64,000 bases of DNA from Brevibacillus_H ginsengisoli (GTDB lineage Bacteria; Bacillota; Bacilli; Brevibacillales; Brevibacillaceae). The notes beneath the pieces are model-generated. The model saw nothing but the letters and a program-made list of their open reading frames with translations, was not told where the DNA came from and did not search any database. The translations under genes and the position numbers were made by a program. Each line of letters opens with the position of its first letter. Position 1 is the first letter of the stretch. The stretch is from the NCBI RefSeq assembly GCF_050113715.1, contig NZ_JBNJQR010000004.1, positions 248,001 through 312,000 on the forward strand. The letters are read 5' to 3'. Shown in pieces: positions 24,810 through 33,416 of the stretch.

Positions 24810-25448
24810 ATGGACCCCATCCGTATCGTTATTGTGGAAGATGACGTAGTCTGGCGCAAAGGCCTGGTAGACTACGTGAACAAGGAGCCTGATCTGACGG
24901 TGATTGGAATGGCGGACAATCCCACAGATGCCGCTCGCATGCTAGAGCAGCTGGATTTTGATGTTGTCTTATTAGACATCAACCTTTCGGAAAACAACCT
25001 GGATGGCATCGATCTCGCGATTGACCTTACGCAGATCAAACCTGGAAGCAAAATCATCATGCTGACCTCGCTAACCGATCAAGAAATCATCATCGAGTCG
25101 TTCTCAGCTGGTGCCGTCAACTTCATCAGCAAACTGAACTTCAAGGAAATACCGGATGCGATTCGTTCCGCCTACCGGGAACATTCAGCGATCCATCCAA
25201 CAGCAGCAGCCGCTTTGCGTTTGGAATTCATGCGCCTCAAACAGGAAGAGGACAGCAAGCTCCTCTCCCCATCCGAAAAAGAAATTCTTCACCTCATCCA
25301 CCAAGGACAAACACAATCCCAAATTGAGCAGACGCTCCACATCGCCAAACGAACCATCAAAAATCACATCAATCGCATCCTAAAAAAAATGGGTACCAAG
25401 TCTAGTAAGGAAGCAGCAGCCAAAGCCAAGAAAAAGAAGCTGTTCTAA
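24810..25448 (+). CDS. Response regulator, NarL/LuxR type
   Basis: A 212-residue regulator. The receiver domain has acidic residues E10, D11 and D12, the phosphorylated aspartate D56 and a lysine in FISKLNF. The C-terminal LuxR-type helix-turn-helix lies at about 150-205 (LSPSEKEILHLIHQGQTQSQIEQTL), followed by a lysine-rich tail. It is co-transcribed with the upstream kinase and ends at the terminator at 25475-25500. Confidence 0.9.
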   Translation: MDPIRIVIVEDDVVWRKGLVDYVNKEPDLTVIGMADNPTDAARMLEQLDFDVVLLDINLSENNLDGIDLAIDLTQIKPGSKIIMLTSLTDQEIIIESFSAGAVNFISKLNFKEIPDAIRSAYREHSAIHPTAAAALRLEFMRLKQEEDSKLLSPSEKEILHLIHQGQTQSQIEQTLHIAKRTIKNHINRILKKMGTKSSKEAAAKAKKKKLF

Positions 25449-25474
25449 CCCCTTTCTTGGGGCCCCCATCACAG

Positions 25475-25500
25475 GTACTAAGAAAACTTGGTACTTTTTT
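25475..25500 (+). terminator. Terminator of the kinase/regulator pair
   Basis: GTACTAAG pairs with CTTGGTAC (one G-T pair) around an AAAA loop, followed by six T. Confidence 0.8.
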
Positions 25501-25563
25501 AAAAATATCGGAGCCTTACAATTAACTTTAGTAAGTAGTCCTTGTGTAAAGGTGTGAATTTAT

Positions 25564-27669
25564 ATGTTCATTATTACCTTCATTCTAAAAGCTTTCTTCC
25601 AAATCTGCTTTCGCGTCGAGGTACGCGGATTACGGAGCATTGATTTCTCCAAACCAATGATTATCGCTCCGAATCACGTATCTTTACTGGATGCCGTCGT
25701 GTTGCTTTTATTCTTGCCCAATTCGGTAACGTTTGTAGCCAATACCGGAATTGCCAAACGCTTCGCTTTCTTCCTGCGCTTCCGTAAACATATCACGGTT
25801 GATCCCCTTAATCCTTATTCCATTCGTCAGATGATTCGGACAATCAATAATGGAGATTCACTCGTGATTTTTCCGGAAGGTCGAATTACAACAACTGGCG
25901 GGTTGATGAAGATTTACAGTGGCGTCGGTTATATTGCGATGCGTACCCGAGTCAGCATTTATCCCATTATCATTCAAGGCTTAGAGCGTACCCCGTTATC
26001 TTATCTTAAAGGCAAAATCAAGCTGTCCTGGTTCCCCAAAGTGACCTTAACAGTGGGAACTCCCTTCCAAATCGAAAGAAAAGAAAATGTATCCATGCGT
26101 GAACAAAAGGCGCAAGCAAGCGACTTTATTTTACAGACTTTTCAAAAAGAATTGTTTCAAGCCCGCATGAAGCCGCAAGTTAATTTATTCAATGAATTAC
26201 TTGATGCAGCACGTACGCATGGGCAAAGCTTCGAGATTGCCAAGGATATCACAGCAGCCGTGACGTACAAGAAACTGTTGATTGCCAGCTACGTGCTCTC
26301 CACCAAATTCCGTTCCATCCTGACAGCCAATCAAACGGTCGGGGTTCTCTTGCCCAACTCGATTGCCCATGTCGCTACCTTGTTCGCTCTGTTCCGCAAT
26401 GGAACGAAACCAGCCATCTTGAACTTCTCGCTTGGTGTACAGACACTGCGCGACTGTTGTGAAACCGCAGAAATTCAAACGATCCTTACTTCACGCCAGT
26501 TTATTGAAAAAGGGAAGCTGGATCATCTGATTGCCGGACTAGAAAAGAATGCCACCATCCTCTATCTGGAAGATATCCGTGAGTCCGTTACATTATCCGA
26601 GAAGCTCTCGTCTCTTAGCCTATATATGACAGGCAGCAAGTCGCAAGCGATGAATAACGAACTCGTCCTGTTTACGTCAGGCAGTGAAAGCAAACCCAAG
26701 GGCGTTGTCCTGACACACGAGAACCTTTACGCCAACATTCAGCAAGCCAGAAGCGCCATTGATTTTACTTCACGTGACAAGATGTTGAACGCATTACCGA
26801 TGTTTCACAGCTTCGGTCTGACTGCCGGATCTCTCCTTCCTGTGTTAACTGGGATGTCCGTCTTTCTGTATCCAACTCCCTTGCACTACAAAGTGATCTC
26901 TGAACTCTGTTATGACCAGAACATTACCATGCTGTTTGGAACCTCAACATTTTTGGCTGGCTACGGCAAGCATGCTCATCCTTACGATTTTTACTCTTTG
27001 CGATATGTCTTTGCTGGTGCGGAGAAGCTAAAGGACGACGTAAGACAATTGTGGCAGGATAAATTCGGAGTACGTATTTTCGAAGGTTACGGGGCAACCG
27101 AAACATCTCCCATCCTTTCGCTTAATACTCCTTTGGCAAATAAAAAAGGTTCCGTGGGCCGTCTGCTGCCGGGAATCGCATGTAAGTTGGAACAGGTTGA
27201 AGGAATTGATGGGGGCGGTCAATTATTCGTCCAAGGACCTAATGTGATGAAAGGGTATTTGATCCATGGCCGTGGCTTTGTTCCGGCAGAGGAATGGTAC
27301 GCGACAGGCGATCTGGTCGAGAGAGATTCAGCCGGATTCCTGACAATCAAATCACGACTCAAACGTTTCGCCAAAATCGGTGGAGAGATGGTCTCTCTTA
27401 ATCAGGTGGAAGATCTGGCAACTCAATGCTTTGGTCATTCGGAATTTGCTTCAACCGCTATAAGTGATGCTCGCAAAGGCGAAAAAGTTCTATTATACAC
27501 AACAGATTCTGAAGTACGTCTAGATCGTTTACGGGCCTATCTCACAGGTCAGGGATATTCCCCGCTTCTGCTTCCATCATCTATCAAATTCATTGATCAA
27601 TTACCGCTCTTGGGAACAGGAAAAACAGATTACGTCAGCCTGAAGCAAATAGCTGAAAAAGGGGAGTGA
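25564..27669 (+). CDS. aas: Bifunctional acyltransferase / acyl-ACP synthetase (Aas-like)
   Basis: A 701-residue fusion. Residues 1-200 are a PlsC-type acyltransferase with the catalytic NHVSLLD (H38, D43) and FPEGRITT. Residues 240-700 are an adenylate-forming ligase with the phosphate loop LFTSGSESKPKG (about 368-379), YGATETSP and TGDLV. This is the domain order of Escherichia coli Aas, which re-acylates lysophospholipids at the membrane. It overlaps the start region of an LplT-like transporter gene, the same pairing as in Gram-negatives. AAAGGTG lies ten bases before the ATG. Confidence 0.88.
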   Translation: MFIITFILKAFFQICFRVEVRGLRSIDFSKPMIIAPNHVSLLDAVVLLLFLPNSVTFVANTGIAKRFAFFLRFRKHITVDPLNPYSIRQMIRTINNGDSLVIFPEGRITTTGGLMKIYSGVGYIAMRTRVSIYPIIIQGLERTPLSYLKGKIKLSWFPKVTLTVGTPFQIERKENVSMREQKAQASDFILQTFQKELFQARMKPQVNLFNELLDAARTHGQSFEIAKDITAAVTYKKLLIASYVLSTKFRSILTANQTVGVLLPNSIAHVATLFALFRNGTKPAILNFSLGVQTLRDCCETAEIQTILTSRQFIEKGKLDHLIAGLEKNATILYLEDIRESVTLSEKLSSLSLYMTGSKSQAMNNELVLFTSGSESKPKGVVLTHENLYANIQQARSAIDFTSRDKMLNALPMFHSFGLTAGSLLPVLTGMSVFLYPTPLHYKVISELCYDQNITMLFGTSTFLAGYGKHAHPYDFYSLRYVFAGAEKLKDDVRQLWQDKFGVRIFEGYGATETSPILSLNTPLANKKGSVGRLLPGIACKLEQVEGIDGGGQLFVQGPNVMKGYLIHGRGFVPAEEWYATGDLVERDSAGFLTIKSRLKRFAKIGGEMVSLNQVEDLATQCFGHSEFASTAISDARKGEKVLLYTTDSEVRLDRLRAYLTGQGYSPLLLPSSIKFIDQLPLLGTGKTDYVSLKQIAEKGE

Positions 27670-27674
27670 GCTTC

Positions 27675-28901
27675 ATGAGCAGCCCAGCTAATCCATGGTT
27701 GAAACCGTTGCAGGCCCTATATTTCACACAGTTCTTATCTGCTTTTGCAGACAATATGATCTTGTTCGTCATCGCCAATCTATTAACCGAGAACGGCTTC
27801 TCTCCAGTGATGCTTGCTTTGGTAACCATGGCCTTTTTTCTACCGTATATTATTCTCGCACCGCTTGTGGGGGCTTTTGCTGATAAGAATCCCAAATCAA
27901 CTGTGCTCGTCATCGGCAATCTGATCAAGGCGGTCGGCGTCCTATTGTTGCTTGTCATTGATCATTCCAACATCTTGTTACTCATGCTTAGTTACTTCAC
28001 CGTTGGCGTGGGAGCAGTGGTTTACTCACCCGCTAAGTATGGGATTTTACCGGAACTAACCAAGAACGAGACGGAATTGTTTCAGGCGAACGCGCGGATT
28101 GAGTCCTACACCATCATTGCGATTCTGATGGGTATCGGCGGCGGTGGAGCGATTGCTTCAGCTACAACTACCTTGATCTCATCTTTAATTTGTCTGGGGT
28201 TGTATCTACTATCCGTGTGCATGACCTTTGCAATTCCTCGGATTCAAGCCAATTCAGCGATTAAATACCGTATCGAAGCGCGTAACTTCGCGCGCAACGT
28301 CCAACTGCTGCTTCATAAACCATCAACCAACTTCTCCTTAATTGGGACCGGTTCGTTCTGGATGAGCTCAGCTGTATTACGAATAGCGATTCTCGCTTGG
28401 ATCCCTGCTTCATTGGGTTTCAATCCCAAAGATTTCTCAGTTTCACTCATCCTTGCCACAGTTTCTATCGGGATTATCGTTGGTGCGCTCTGCTCGACCA
28501 AATTAATCCCACTCAAGCAGTTTTACCGTTCAGCATTATATGGCTATTTCATGTTTGGCCTGATTGTCCTCTTTCCATGGTTCCATTATACGGCGATTGC
28601 TATTGCCTTCTTGTTAGTAGTAGGGTTTATGGGCGGAGTCTTTATCGTCCCAATGAATACGATCCTCCAAGAAGAAGGAAAAGAAATGGTTGGTTCAGGC
28701 AAAACCATTGCCGTACAAAACTTCATCGAGAATTTATTGATGCTAATCGGTTCAGGTGTATACTATATCATCGTCTATATGGGATTATCTGTATCGGGCG
28801 CTATTATCACTCAAGGAATCATTCTGTTGGTCTTCTTGTTTTATCTAACGTACAAGAAAAAACACATTCTTGAAGCCACTTCTACTCTCTCATCAAATTA
28901 A
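27675..28901 (+). CDS. lplT: LplT-like lysophospholipid transporter (MFS)
   Basis: An MFS protein of 408 residues with about 12 helices. The N terminus (LQALYFTQFLSAFADNMILF) matches the LplT type, as does the PAKYGILPELT segment after helix 4. LplT flips lysophospholipids inwards for repair by Aas. The ATG at 27675 lies eight bases after AGGGGAG, which is inside the end of aas; an in-frame GTG at 27666 overlaps that site and is rejected. Function is inferred from the pairing and family. Confidence 0.85.
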   Translation: MSSPANPWLKPLQALYFTQFLSAFADNMILFVIANLLTENGFSPVMLALVTMAFFLPYIILAPLVGAFADKNPKSTVLVIGNLIKAVGVLLLLVIDHSNILLLMLSYFTVGVGAVVYSPAKYGILPELTKNETELFQANARIESYTIIAILMGIGGGGAIASATTTLISSLICLGLYLLSVCMTFAIPRIQANSAIKYRIEARNFARNVQLLLHKPSTNFSLIGTGSFWMSSAVLRIAILAWIPASLGFNPKDFSVSLILATVSIGIIVGALCSTKLIPLKQFYRSALYGYFMFGLIVLFPWFHYTAIAIAFLLVVGFMGGVFIVPMNTILQEEGKEMVGSGKTIAVQNFIENLLMLIGSGVYYIIVYMGLSVSGAIITQGIILLVFLFYLTYKKKHILEATSTLSSN

Positions 28902-28914
28902 GGAGTTGTGTCTT

Positions 28915-29157
28915 ATGAAAAGAAGAAATACGCAAGCATTCACCTTTATGGCTTGGGCCTCGTTCGTTGCCTCAACTTTGGCGATGTTCATTGGGATTTA
29001 CACTTTGGAAGCAAGCCTTCCGGTTAAAGGATATTATGCCGTTACTACGTTTTTCCTCATTATGTCTTGCTTCGTTTTACAAAAAACCATTCGCGACAAT
29101 CAGGAAGACGATGAAAAATTCGGCCCGTCTCCTTCCAAAATGGATCAGGATTTATAG
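28915..29157 (+). CDS. Small two-helix membrane protein (YiaA/YiaB family)
   Basis: An 80-residue protein with two hydrophobic helices (about 8-28 and 38-58) and an acidic, charged tail. The layout MAWASFVAS...GIYTLEASL...KGYYAVTTFF resembles the YiaA/B two-helix domain. No reaction is known for this family. The ATG at 28915 follows AAGGAG and lies 13 bases after lplT, so it is probably the third gene of the aas operon. Confidence 0.78.
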   Translation: MKRRNTQAFTFMAWASFVASTLAMFIGIYTLEASLPVKGYYAVTTFFLIMSCFVLQKTIRDNQEDDEKFGPSPSKMDQDL

Positions 29158-29186
29158 AACACATAGTTTATGCCCAGCTAAAGACG

Positions 29187-29220
29187 AAGGCTGCCTCACT
29201 CATCGTGAGACAGCCTTTTG
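29187..29220. terminator. Bidirectional terminator
   Basis: AAGGCTG-N-CTCAC pairs with GTGAG-N-CAGCCTT, followed by TTGTTTG. It lies between the converging aas operon and the flavoprotein gene. Confidence 0.8.
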
Positions 29221-29228
29221 TTTGATCT

Positions 29229-30200
29229 CTAGCTAATTCCTTGATTTACGGCTTGTCGGTATTCTCCGATAATATTATCGATGATTTGCTGCACAGGTAG
29301 AATTTCTTTAATTTCATGCACGCGCGCCCCTGCAAATACCAACCCATCCTCAACATCTCCGCCAACTGATCGAAGAAGTGAATCAAGTGTGCAGAATCGG
29401 TAGGAACAGTTTTTTAAGCAGTCATTACACTTCTCAATTTTTAGTTTATCGTCACCAGAGATACGCTCTGTAAAGTTGTTTTTGATCGCGCGTCCTTGTA
29501 ATCCTACGGTCGTTTTGATAAGGACGGTATCTCCTTGTTGGGCTTCCACGTACTTCTGCTTAAATGCTAGAGGCGCATCGCATTCTTCGCTTGCTACAAA
29601 ACGAGTCCCCATTTGAACGCCGGAAGCACCCATTCTCATCGCTTTGGCGATATCTTCACCGGTCATAATACCGCCGGCTGCAATTACCGGGATCGAAACA
29701 GCTTCGACAACCTCTGGCAGAATATCAAACAACGGCCTGTCCGTTCCAAGGTGACCGCCTGCCTCAAAACCTTCCACGACGACAGCTGCTGCTCCTAATT
29801 TTTCGGAAATCTTTGCTAATTTAGCAGAAGAGACAATTGAGATAACAGGTACATCGTATTCCCTTCCCCATGCGTACATATCTCGAGAGATTCCGGCCCC
29901 AGAGATAATGAAGTCTACCTTTTCCTCCATCGCCGTTTTCATCTTTTCGGCGAAATCCTTCATCGTGAAGAGCACATTAACTCCCACGTATCCGATATTA
30001 TCTTTGATCGCTTCTTTGGTTTTGCGAATGTGGTCTCTCATTTCATCTAGCGAAATACCCGTTCCTGAAATAATTCCGATTCCGCCTGCATTGGCTACAG
30101 CAGAAGCGAGACCGCTAAGTGAGATGCCTACTCCCATACCGCCTTGCATAATCGGAATCTTGGGTAACATATGTGCAATTTTTAGTTGCGGAAGTCCCAA
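29229..30200 (-). CDS. FMN-dependent oxidoreductase of the nitronate monooxygenase / FabK family
   Basis: A TIM-barrel flavoprotein of about 323 residues. It has IPIMQGGMGVG at the N terminus, FIISGAG, VVVEGFEAGGHLG and IAAGGIMTGEDIAKAM, typical of COG2070. A C-terminal four-cysteine cluster, CNDCLKNCSYRFC, is present in a subset of homologues and could bind a metal or Fe-S cluster. The usual alternatives, nitronate monooxygenase and FabK enoyl-ACP reductase, cannot be told apart here. The TTG at 30200 lies eight bases after GGGG and is my preferred start; the true start is uncertain. Confidence 0.82.
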   Translation of the reverse strand: MGLPQLKIAHMLPKIPIMQGGMGVGISLSGLASAVANAGGIGIISGTGISLDEMRDHIRKTKEAIKDNIGYVGVNVLFTMKDFAEKMKTAMEEKVDFIISGAGISRDMYAWGREYDVPVISIVSSAKLAKISEKLGAAAVVVEGFEAGGHLGTDRPLFDILPEVVEAVSIPVIAAGGIMTGEDIAKAMRMGASGVQMGTRFVASEECDAPLAFKQKYVEAQQGDTVLIKTTVGLQGRAIKNNFTERISGDDKLKIEKCNDCLKNCSYRFCTLDSLLRSVGGDVEDGLVFAGARVHEIKEILPVQQIIDNIIGEYRQAVNQGIS

Positions 30201-30415
30201 CGTCAATACCCCATTTCGTTGTATATATGGCAAATCCCTATCCAGAAAAAAATGTCCTGAAGGGATCAGTACTCATTCCCGTTTTGCGGGACTATTTCAG
30301 TATGCCAAAGCGGGGCGTGTTCTCGTATGACAAAAATCACAAATACTGTTCAATCGTGAATATTTTTACATACTGGACGTATCTGTCAAAAACAATATTG
30401 AACGATCTTAAGAAA

Positions 30416-30467
30416 TTTGTAAGACTTTTAGTAATGGTTTTGTAAAAAGTACCCTTTAATATATAAA
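30416..30467 (+). promoter_or_regulatory. Response-regulator promoter with three direct repeats
   Basis: TT(T/A)GTAA occurs at 30416-30422, 30428-30434 and 30439-30445, about one helical turn apart. The third overlaps a -35 element TTGTAA (30440-30445), and a -10 TATAAA lies at 30462-30467 (16-bp spacer). Such stepped repeats suit an OmpR-family activator controlling its own operon. Confidence 0.6.
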
Positions 30468-30500
30468 AAGGATTCAGAGGTCAGGAAAGTGAGGTTTATT

Positions 30501-31193
30501 ATGTCGCAGCACAATGTGTTGGTCGTAGATGATGAGGTAGAAATTAGAGAGGCCATCGAAATTTATTTGAAAAATGAAGGGATTACCGTATATCAAGCAC
30601 AGAACGGTCTTGAAGCGTTATCCATTCTGGAGCAGAAAGAAGTTCATCTGATCATTCTGGATATCATGATGCCGCAGATGGACGGGATCAAGGCCACCTT
30701 TAAAATCAGAGAAAGCCGTAACATCCCAATTATCATGCTGTCCGCCAAAACAGAAGACACGGACAAGATATTGGGGCTAAATGTAGGAGCAGATGATTAC
30801 ATAACGAAGCCGTTCAATCCGCTTGAACTGATCGCACGGGTGAAATCACAACTTCGAAGGTACACCAATCTGGGAAATTACAAAGTGAACGCTGATGAGA
30901 TTCAAGTGAGAGGACTTACCTTAAACAAAGCAACCAAAACCGTAACAGTAGACGAAGAAGAAGTTCGCTTAACGGCGACGGAGTACAAAATATTAGAACT
31001 TCTCATGGAAAATAAGGGACGAGTTTTTTCGATCGAAGAGATATACGAGCGTATATGGAAGGACCCTTCATACAATGCCGAAAATACGGTAGCGGTTCAC
31101 GTAAGAAGAATCCGTGAGAAAATCGAGTTCAACCCGAAAGAACCGAGATATCTGAAGGTGGTGTGGGGAATTGGATACAAAATTGAAAAATAA
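30501..31193 (+). CDS. Response regulator, OmpR/VanR type
   Basis: A 230-residue regulator. The receiver has D10, D11, the phosphorylated D54 and the lysine of YITKPF. The C-terminal winged helix (about 135-230) ends in the typical NTVAVHVRRIREKIE...LKVVWGIGYK. The ATG at 30501 follows GTGAGG by six bases. It overlaps the kinase gene behind it by 23 bases, and probably binds the TT(T/A)GTAA repeats upstream. Confidence 0.93.
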   Translation: MSQHNVLVVDDEVEIREAIEIYLKNEGITVYQAQNGLEALSILEQKEVHLIILDIMMPQMDGIKATFKIRESRNIPIIMLSAKTEDTDKILGLNVGADDYITKPFNPLELIARVKSQLRRYTNLGNYKVNADEIQVRGLTLNKATKTVTVDEEEVRLTATEYKILELLMENKGRVFSIEEIYERIWKDPSYNAENTVAVHVRRIREKIEFNPKEPRYLKVVWGIGYKIEK

Positions 31194-33339
31194 ATATCTG
31201 CCAGTTCTGTCGGTGATACTCGCGGTTTACTTATTCGGAGTTACCGTGCTTGCTGCGGTGGATTTCACTACACACAAAGAGTATTTGGACACGAATTACT
31301 ATTTTAAGAGCTATGCTTTTGAGAACCAGCTTGAAACATCTTTTCTGATTGTAGAGTCCTACTACAAAAAATATAACGATTATGATCATTTAACTCTCGT
31401 CGATAAAGTTGGTCGCAAGCAATTTACCTCCTTGCAGCAACAGTTTGAAACGGCTCGTCAGGCAAAAGAATTCGAAATCCAAACGGAGTTTAATCAAAAA
31501 ATCCAAGCAGCAACCAACAACCATGACACCAAACTTGTTGCTCTATTACAGTCCCAAAAGGAAAAAAACCTTGCTGATGCCAAACAAGAAATGGAAAATA
31601 ATTTCGAGCAAACGATCCAGAAGATTGTGTCAGTGAAGGATCAGAAGTATGGAGATATAAAAGACTCGCTCATACGAAGAGACGGTTCATTCAAGTATTT
31701 CATTACGGATAACCAGTCCAAACAAGTCTTTTCGAATATGCCAAATGAACCGGATCAAGCCTATTTGCAAAACAACGCACTTTACAGCGTAAAACTCCCC
31801 TTACGCAACTCAGATGATTTCTTCTGGGGGACAGTATCGGATCATTTCGAGAAAAACAATTGGGAAGGTTATCTGATTATACCCAAAGAGGTGTCAGGCT
31901 ACAGCCAGGTTCACGTAGATTATCAATATTACCTTAGCATTCGCGAACGCCTTATAAAAGAATTTGGCCTTGGGCTAGTCACATTACTGAGTGGAATCCT
32001 GCTCTTGATATACGCTAGGAAACAAGGATGGATCGATCAACCGGTGGTTACCTATTGCTCAACCGTCATAAAACGAATCCCGATCGATATCCGTGCAGGT
32101 CTGTTCCTGTTTGTCAGCTTACTCTTGCTTTTCTTTACCCTTGTTGTGACATTCTTCTATACATCGTTTGATTTAGCTCAAGTGATAATCTTAAGCTTCA
32201 CTTCTCTGCTGCTTGCTTACTTGCTTTTGAATCTTAAAGAAGTTCTCCCTCTCTTCCGCAGTAAGGAAGCATTCATCAACGAATGGAACAGAAGTTTTAT
32301 TTCGACCTTCATCCGCTTGGTAAAGGAAAGTTTTCTCGTGAAAAGTATTCTGTTTAAGGTCGCAACTGTCCTTGCTCTTACCGGACTCTACGGAGTGTTT
32401 ATCGGAGGTTTATTTCTTCATCCAAACTCTGGTGAACTAATGATTCTTACTTTCGGATATTCGCTGTTTTATTTCGTCCTGGTGGTTCCGTATATCCTCA
32501 AGCGAATCGGTTCAATGAACAAAATTCTGCAAGGTACTGAAGAGATCGCCTCTGGCAACCTAAACTATGTGATCGCTCAAGAAGTGACGGGAAATCTCTC
32601 CTCTCTCGCTGATAATATCAACAACATGAAACAGGGATTCAAGAAATCGTTAGAGAGTCAGATGAAGAGCGAACGACTTAAGTCGGAGTTGATCACCAAT
32701 GTTTCTCACGATCTGAAAACACCATTAACCTCCATCATTAATTATGTGAATCTCTTGAAACGAGATGAGTTAACATCAGAAGATACCAAGAAGTACGTAG
32801 AAGTGCTGGATCGAAAAACACAGCGGCTTCAAATTCTGATTGATGATCTCTTCGAGGCGTCCAAAATGGCGAGCGGTGCTGTCGAGCTAGATATAGAAAA
32901 CGTTGATTTGGCGGCTCTTCTAACACAAGCCTTGGCCGAATATGACGATAAAATTAACAGTTCAACTTTAACCTTCCGAGTAAAAACAGAAAGCCCCAAG
33001 ATATTCGCGCGTCTGGATGGCAAAAAAACTTGGAGAGTGCTTGAAAATCTCATTAGTAATGCGTTGAAATATTCTCTCCCCCATTCGCGGGTCTATATTA
33101 CGATTACTGAACAAGTGGATAAGGTTATTCTCTCGGTTCTAAATACTTCCGCCTATGAGCTTGATTTCGATGAAGAAGAAATCTTCGAGCGGTTTAAACG
33201 TGGAGATCAGTCCCGTCATACAGAAGGCTCCGGACTCGGACTGGCGATTGCCAAAAGCATTATGGAGCTTCAAGGGGGAGACCTTCGGATCGAGGTAGAA
33301 GGCGATCATTTCAAAGCGATCGCAGAGTTCCAAAAATGA
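31171..33339 (+). CDS. Large multi-TM sensor histidine kinase
   Basis: A 722-residue kinase. A first helix (about 10-30) is followed by an extracellular region of about 230 residues, of which roughly 80-155 is charged, glutamine-rich and predicted coiled coil. Further helices (about 265-280, 310-330, 335-355, 390-410, 420-445) precede a HAMP-like linker and NVSHDLKTPL with the phosphoacceptor H513. The ATP domain has NLISNALKYS and GSGLGLAIAK. A TTG start overlapping the regulator gene has AAGGTGG nine bases upstream. The signal is unknown; cell-envelope stress would suit the architecture. Confidence 0.88.
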   Translation: MDTKLKNKYLPVLSVILAVYLFGVTVLAAVDFTTHKEYLDTNYYFKSYAFENQLETSFLIVESYYKKYNDYDHLTLVDKVGRKQFTSLQQQFETARQAKEFEIQTEFNQKIQAATNNHDTKLVALLQSQKEKNLADAKQEMENNFEQTIQKIVSVKDQKYGDIKDSLIRRDGSFKYFITDNQSKQVFSNMPNEPDQAYLQNNALYSVKLPLRNSDDFFWGTVSDHFEKNNWEGYLIIPKEVSGYSQVHVDYQYYLSIRERLIKEFGLGLVTLLSGILLLIYARKQGWIDQPVVTYCSTVIKRIPIDIRAGLFLFVSLLLLFFTLVVTFFYTSFDLAQVIILSFTSLLLAYLLLNLKEVLPLFRSKEAFINEWNRSFISTFIRLVKESFLVKSILFKVATVLALTGLYGVFIGGLFLHPNSGELMILTFGYSLFYFVLVVPYILKRIGSMNKILQGTEEIASGNLNYVIAQEVTGNLSSLADNINNMKQGFKKSLESQMKSERLKSELITNVSHDLKTPLTSIINYVNLLKRDELTSEDTKKYVEVLDRKTQRLQILIDDLFEASKMASGAVELDIENVDLAALLTQALAEYDDKINSSTLTFRVKTESPKIFARLDGKKTWRVLENLISNALKYSLPHSRVYITITEQVDKVILSVLNTSAYELDFDEEEIFERFKRGDQSRHTEGSGLGLAIAKSIMELQGGDLRIEVEGDHFKAIAEFQK

Positions 33340-33376
33340 TTCCATACGATTCTCGTAAGAAAACAGCATATACAAA

Positions 33377-33416
33377 AAACCGCGTCGAATCAGCTTAAAC
33401 GCGGTTTCTTTTTTAA
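33377..33416. terminator. Bidirectional terminator
   Basis: AACCGCGT and ACGCGGTT form an 8-bp stem with flanking A and T runs. It separates the kinase gene from the converging cidR. Confidence 0.82.

Noticed and set aside
30173..30445. A 90-codon open frame upstream of the OmpR-type regulator
   Set aside because: It starts inside the flavoprotein gene on the other strand, has no recognisable domain, and covers the operator repeats.
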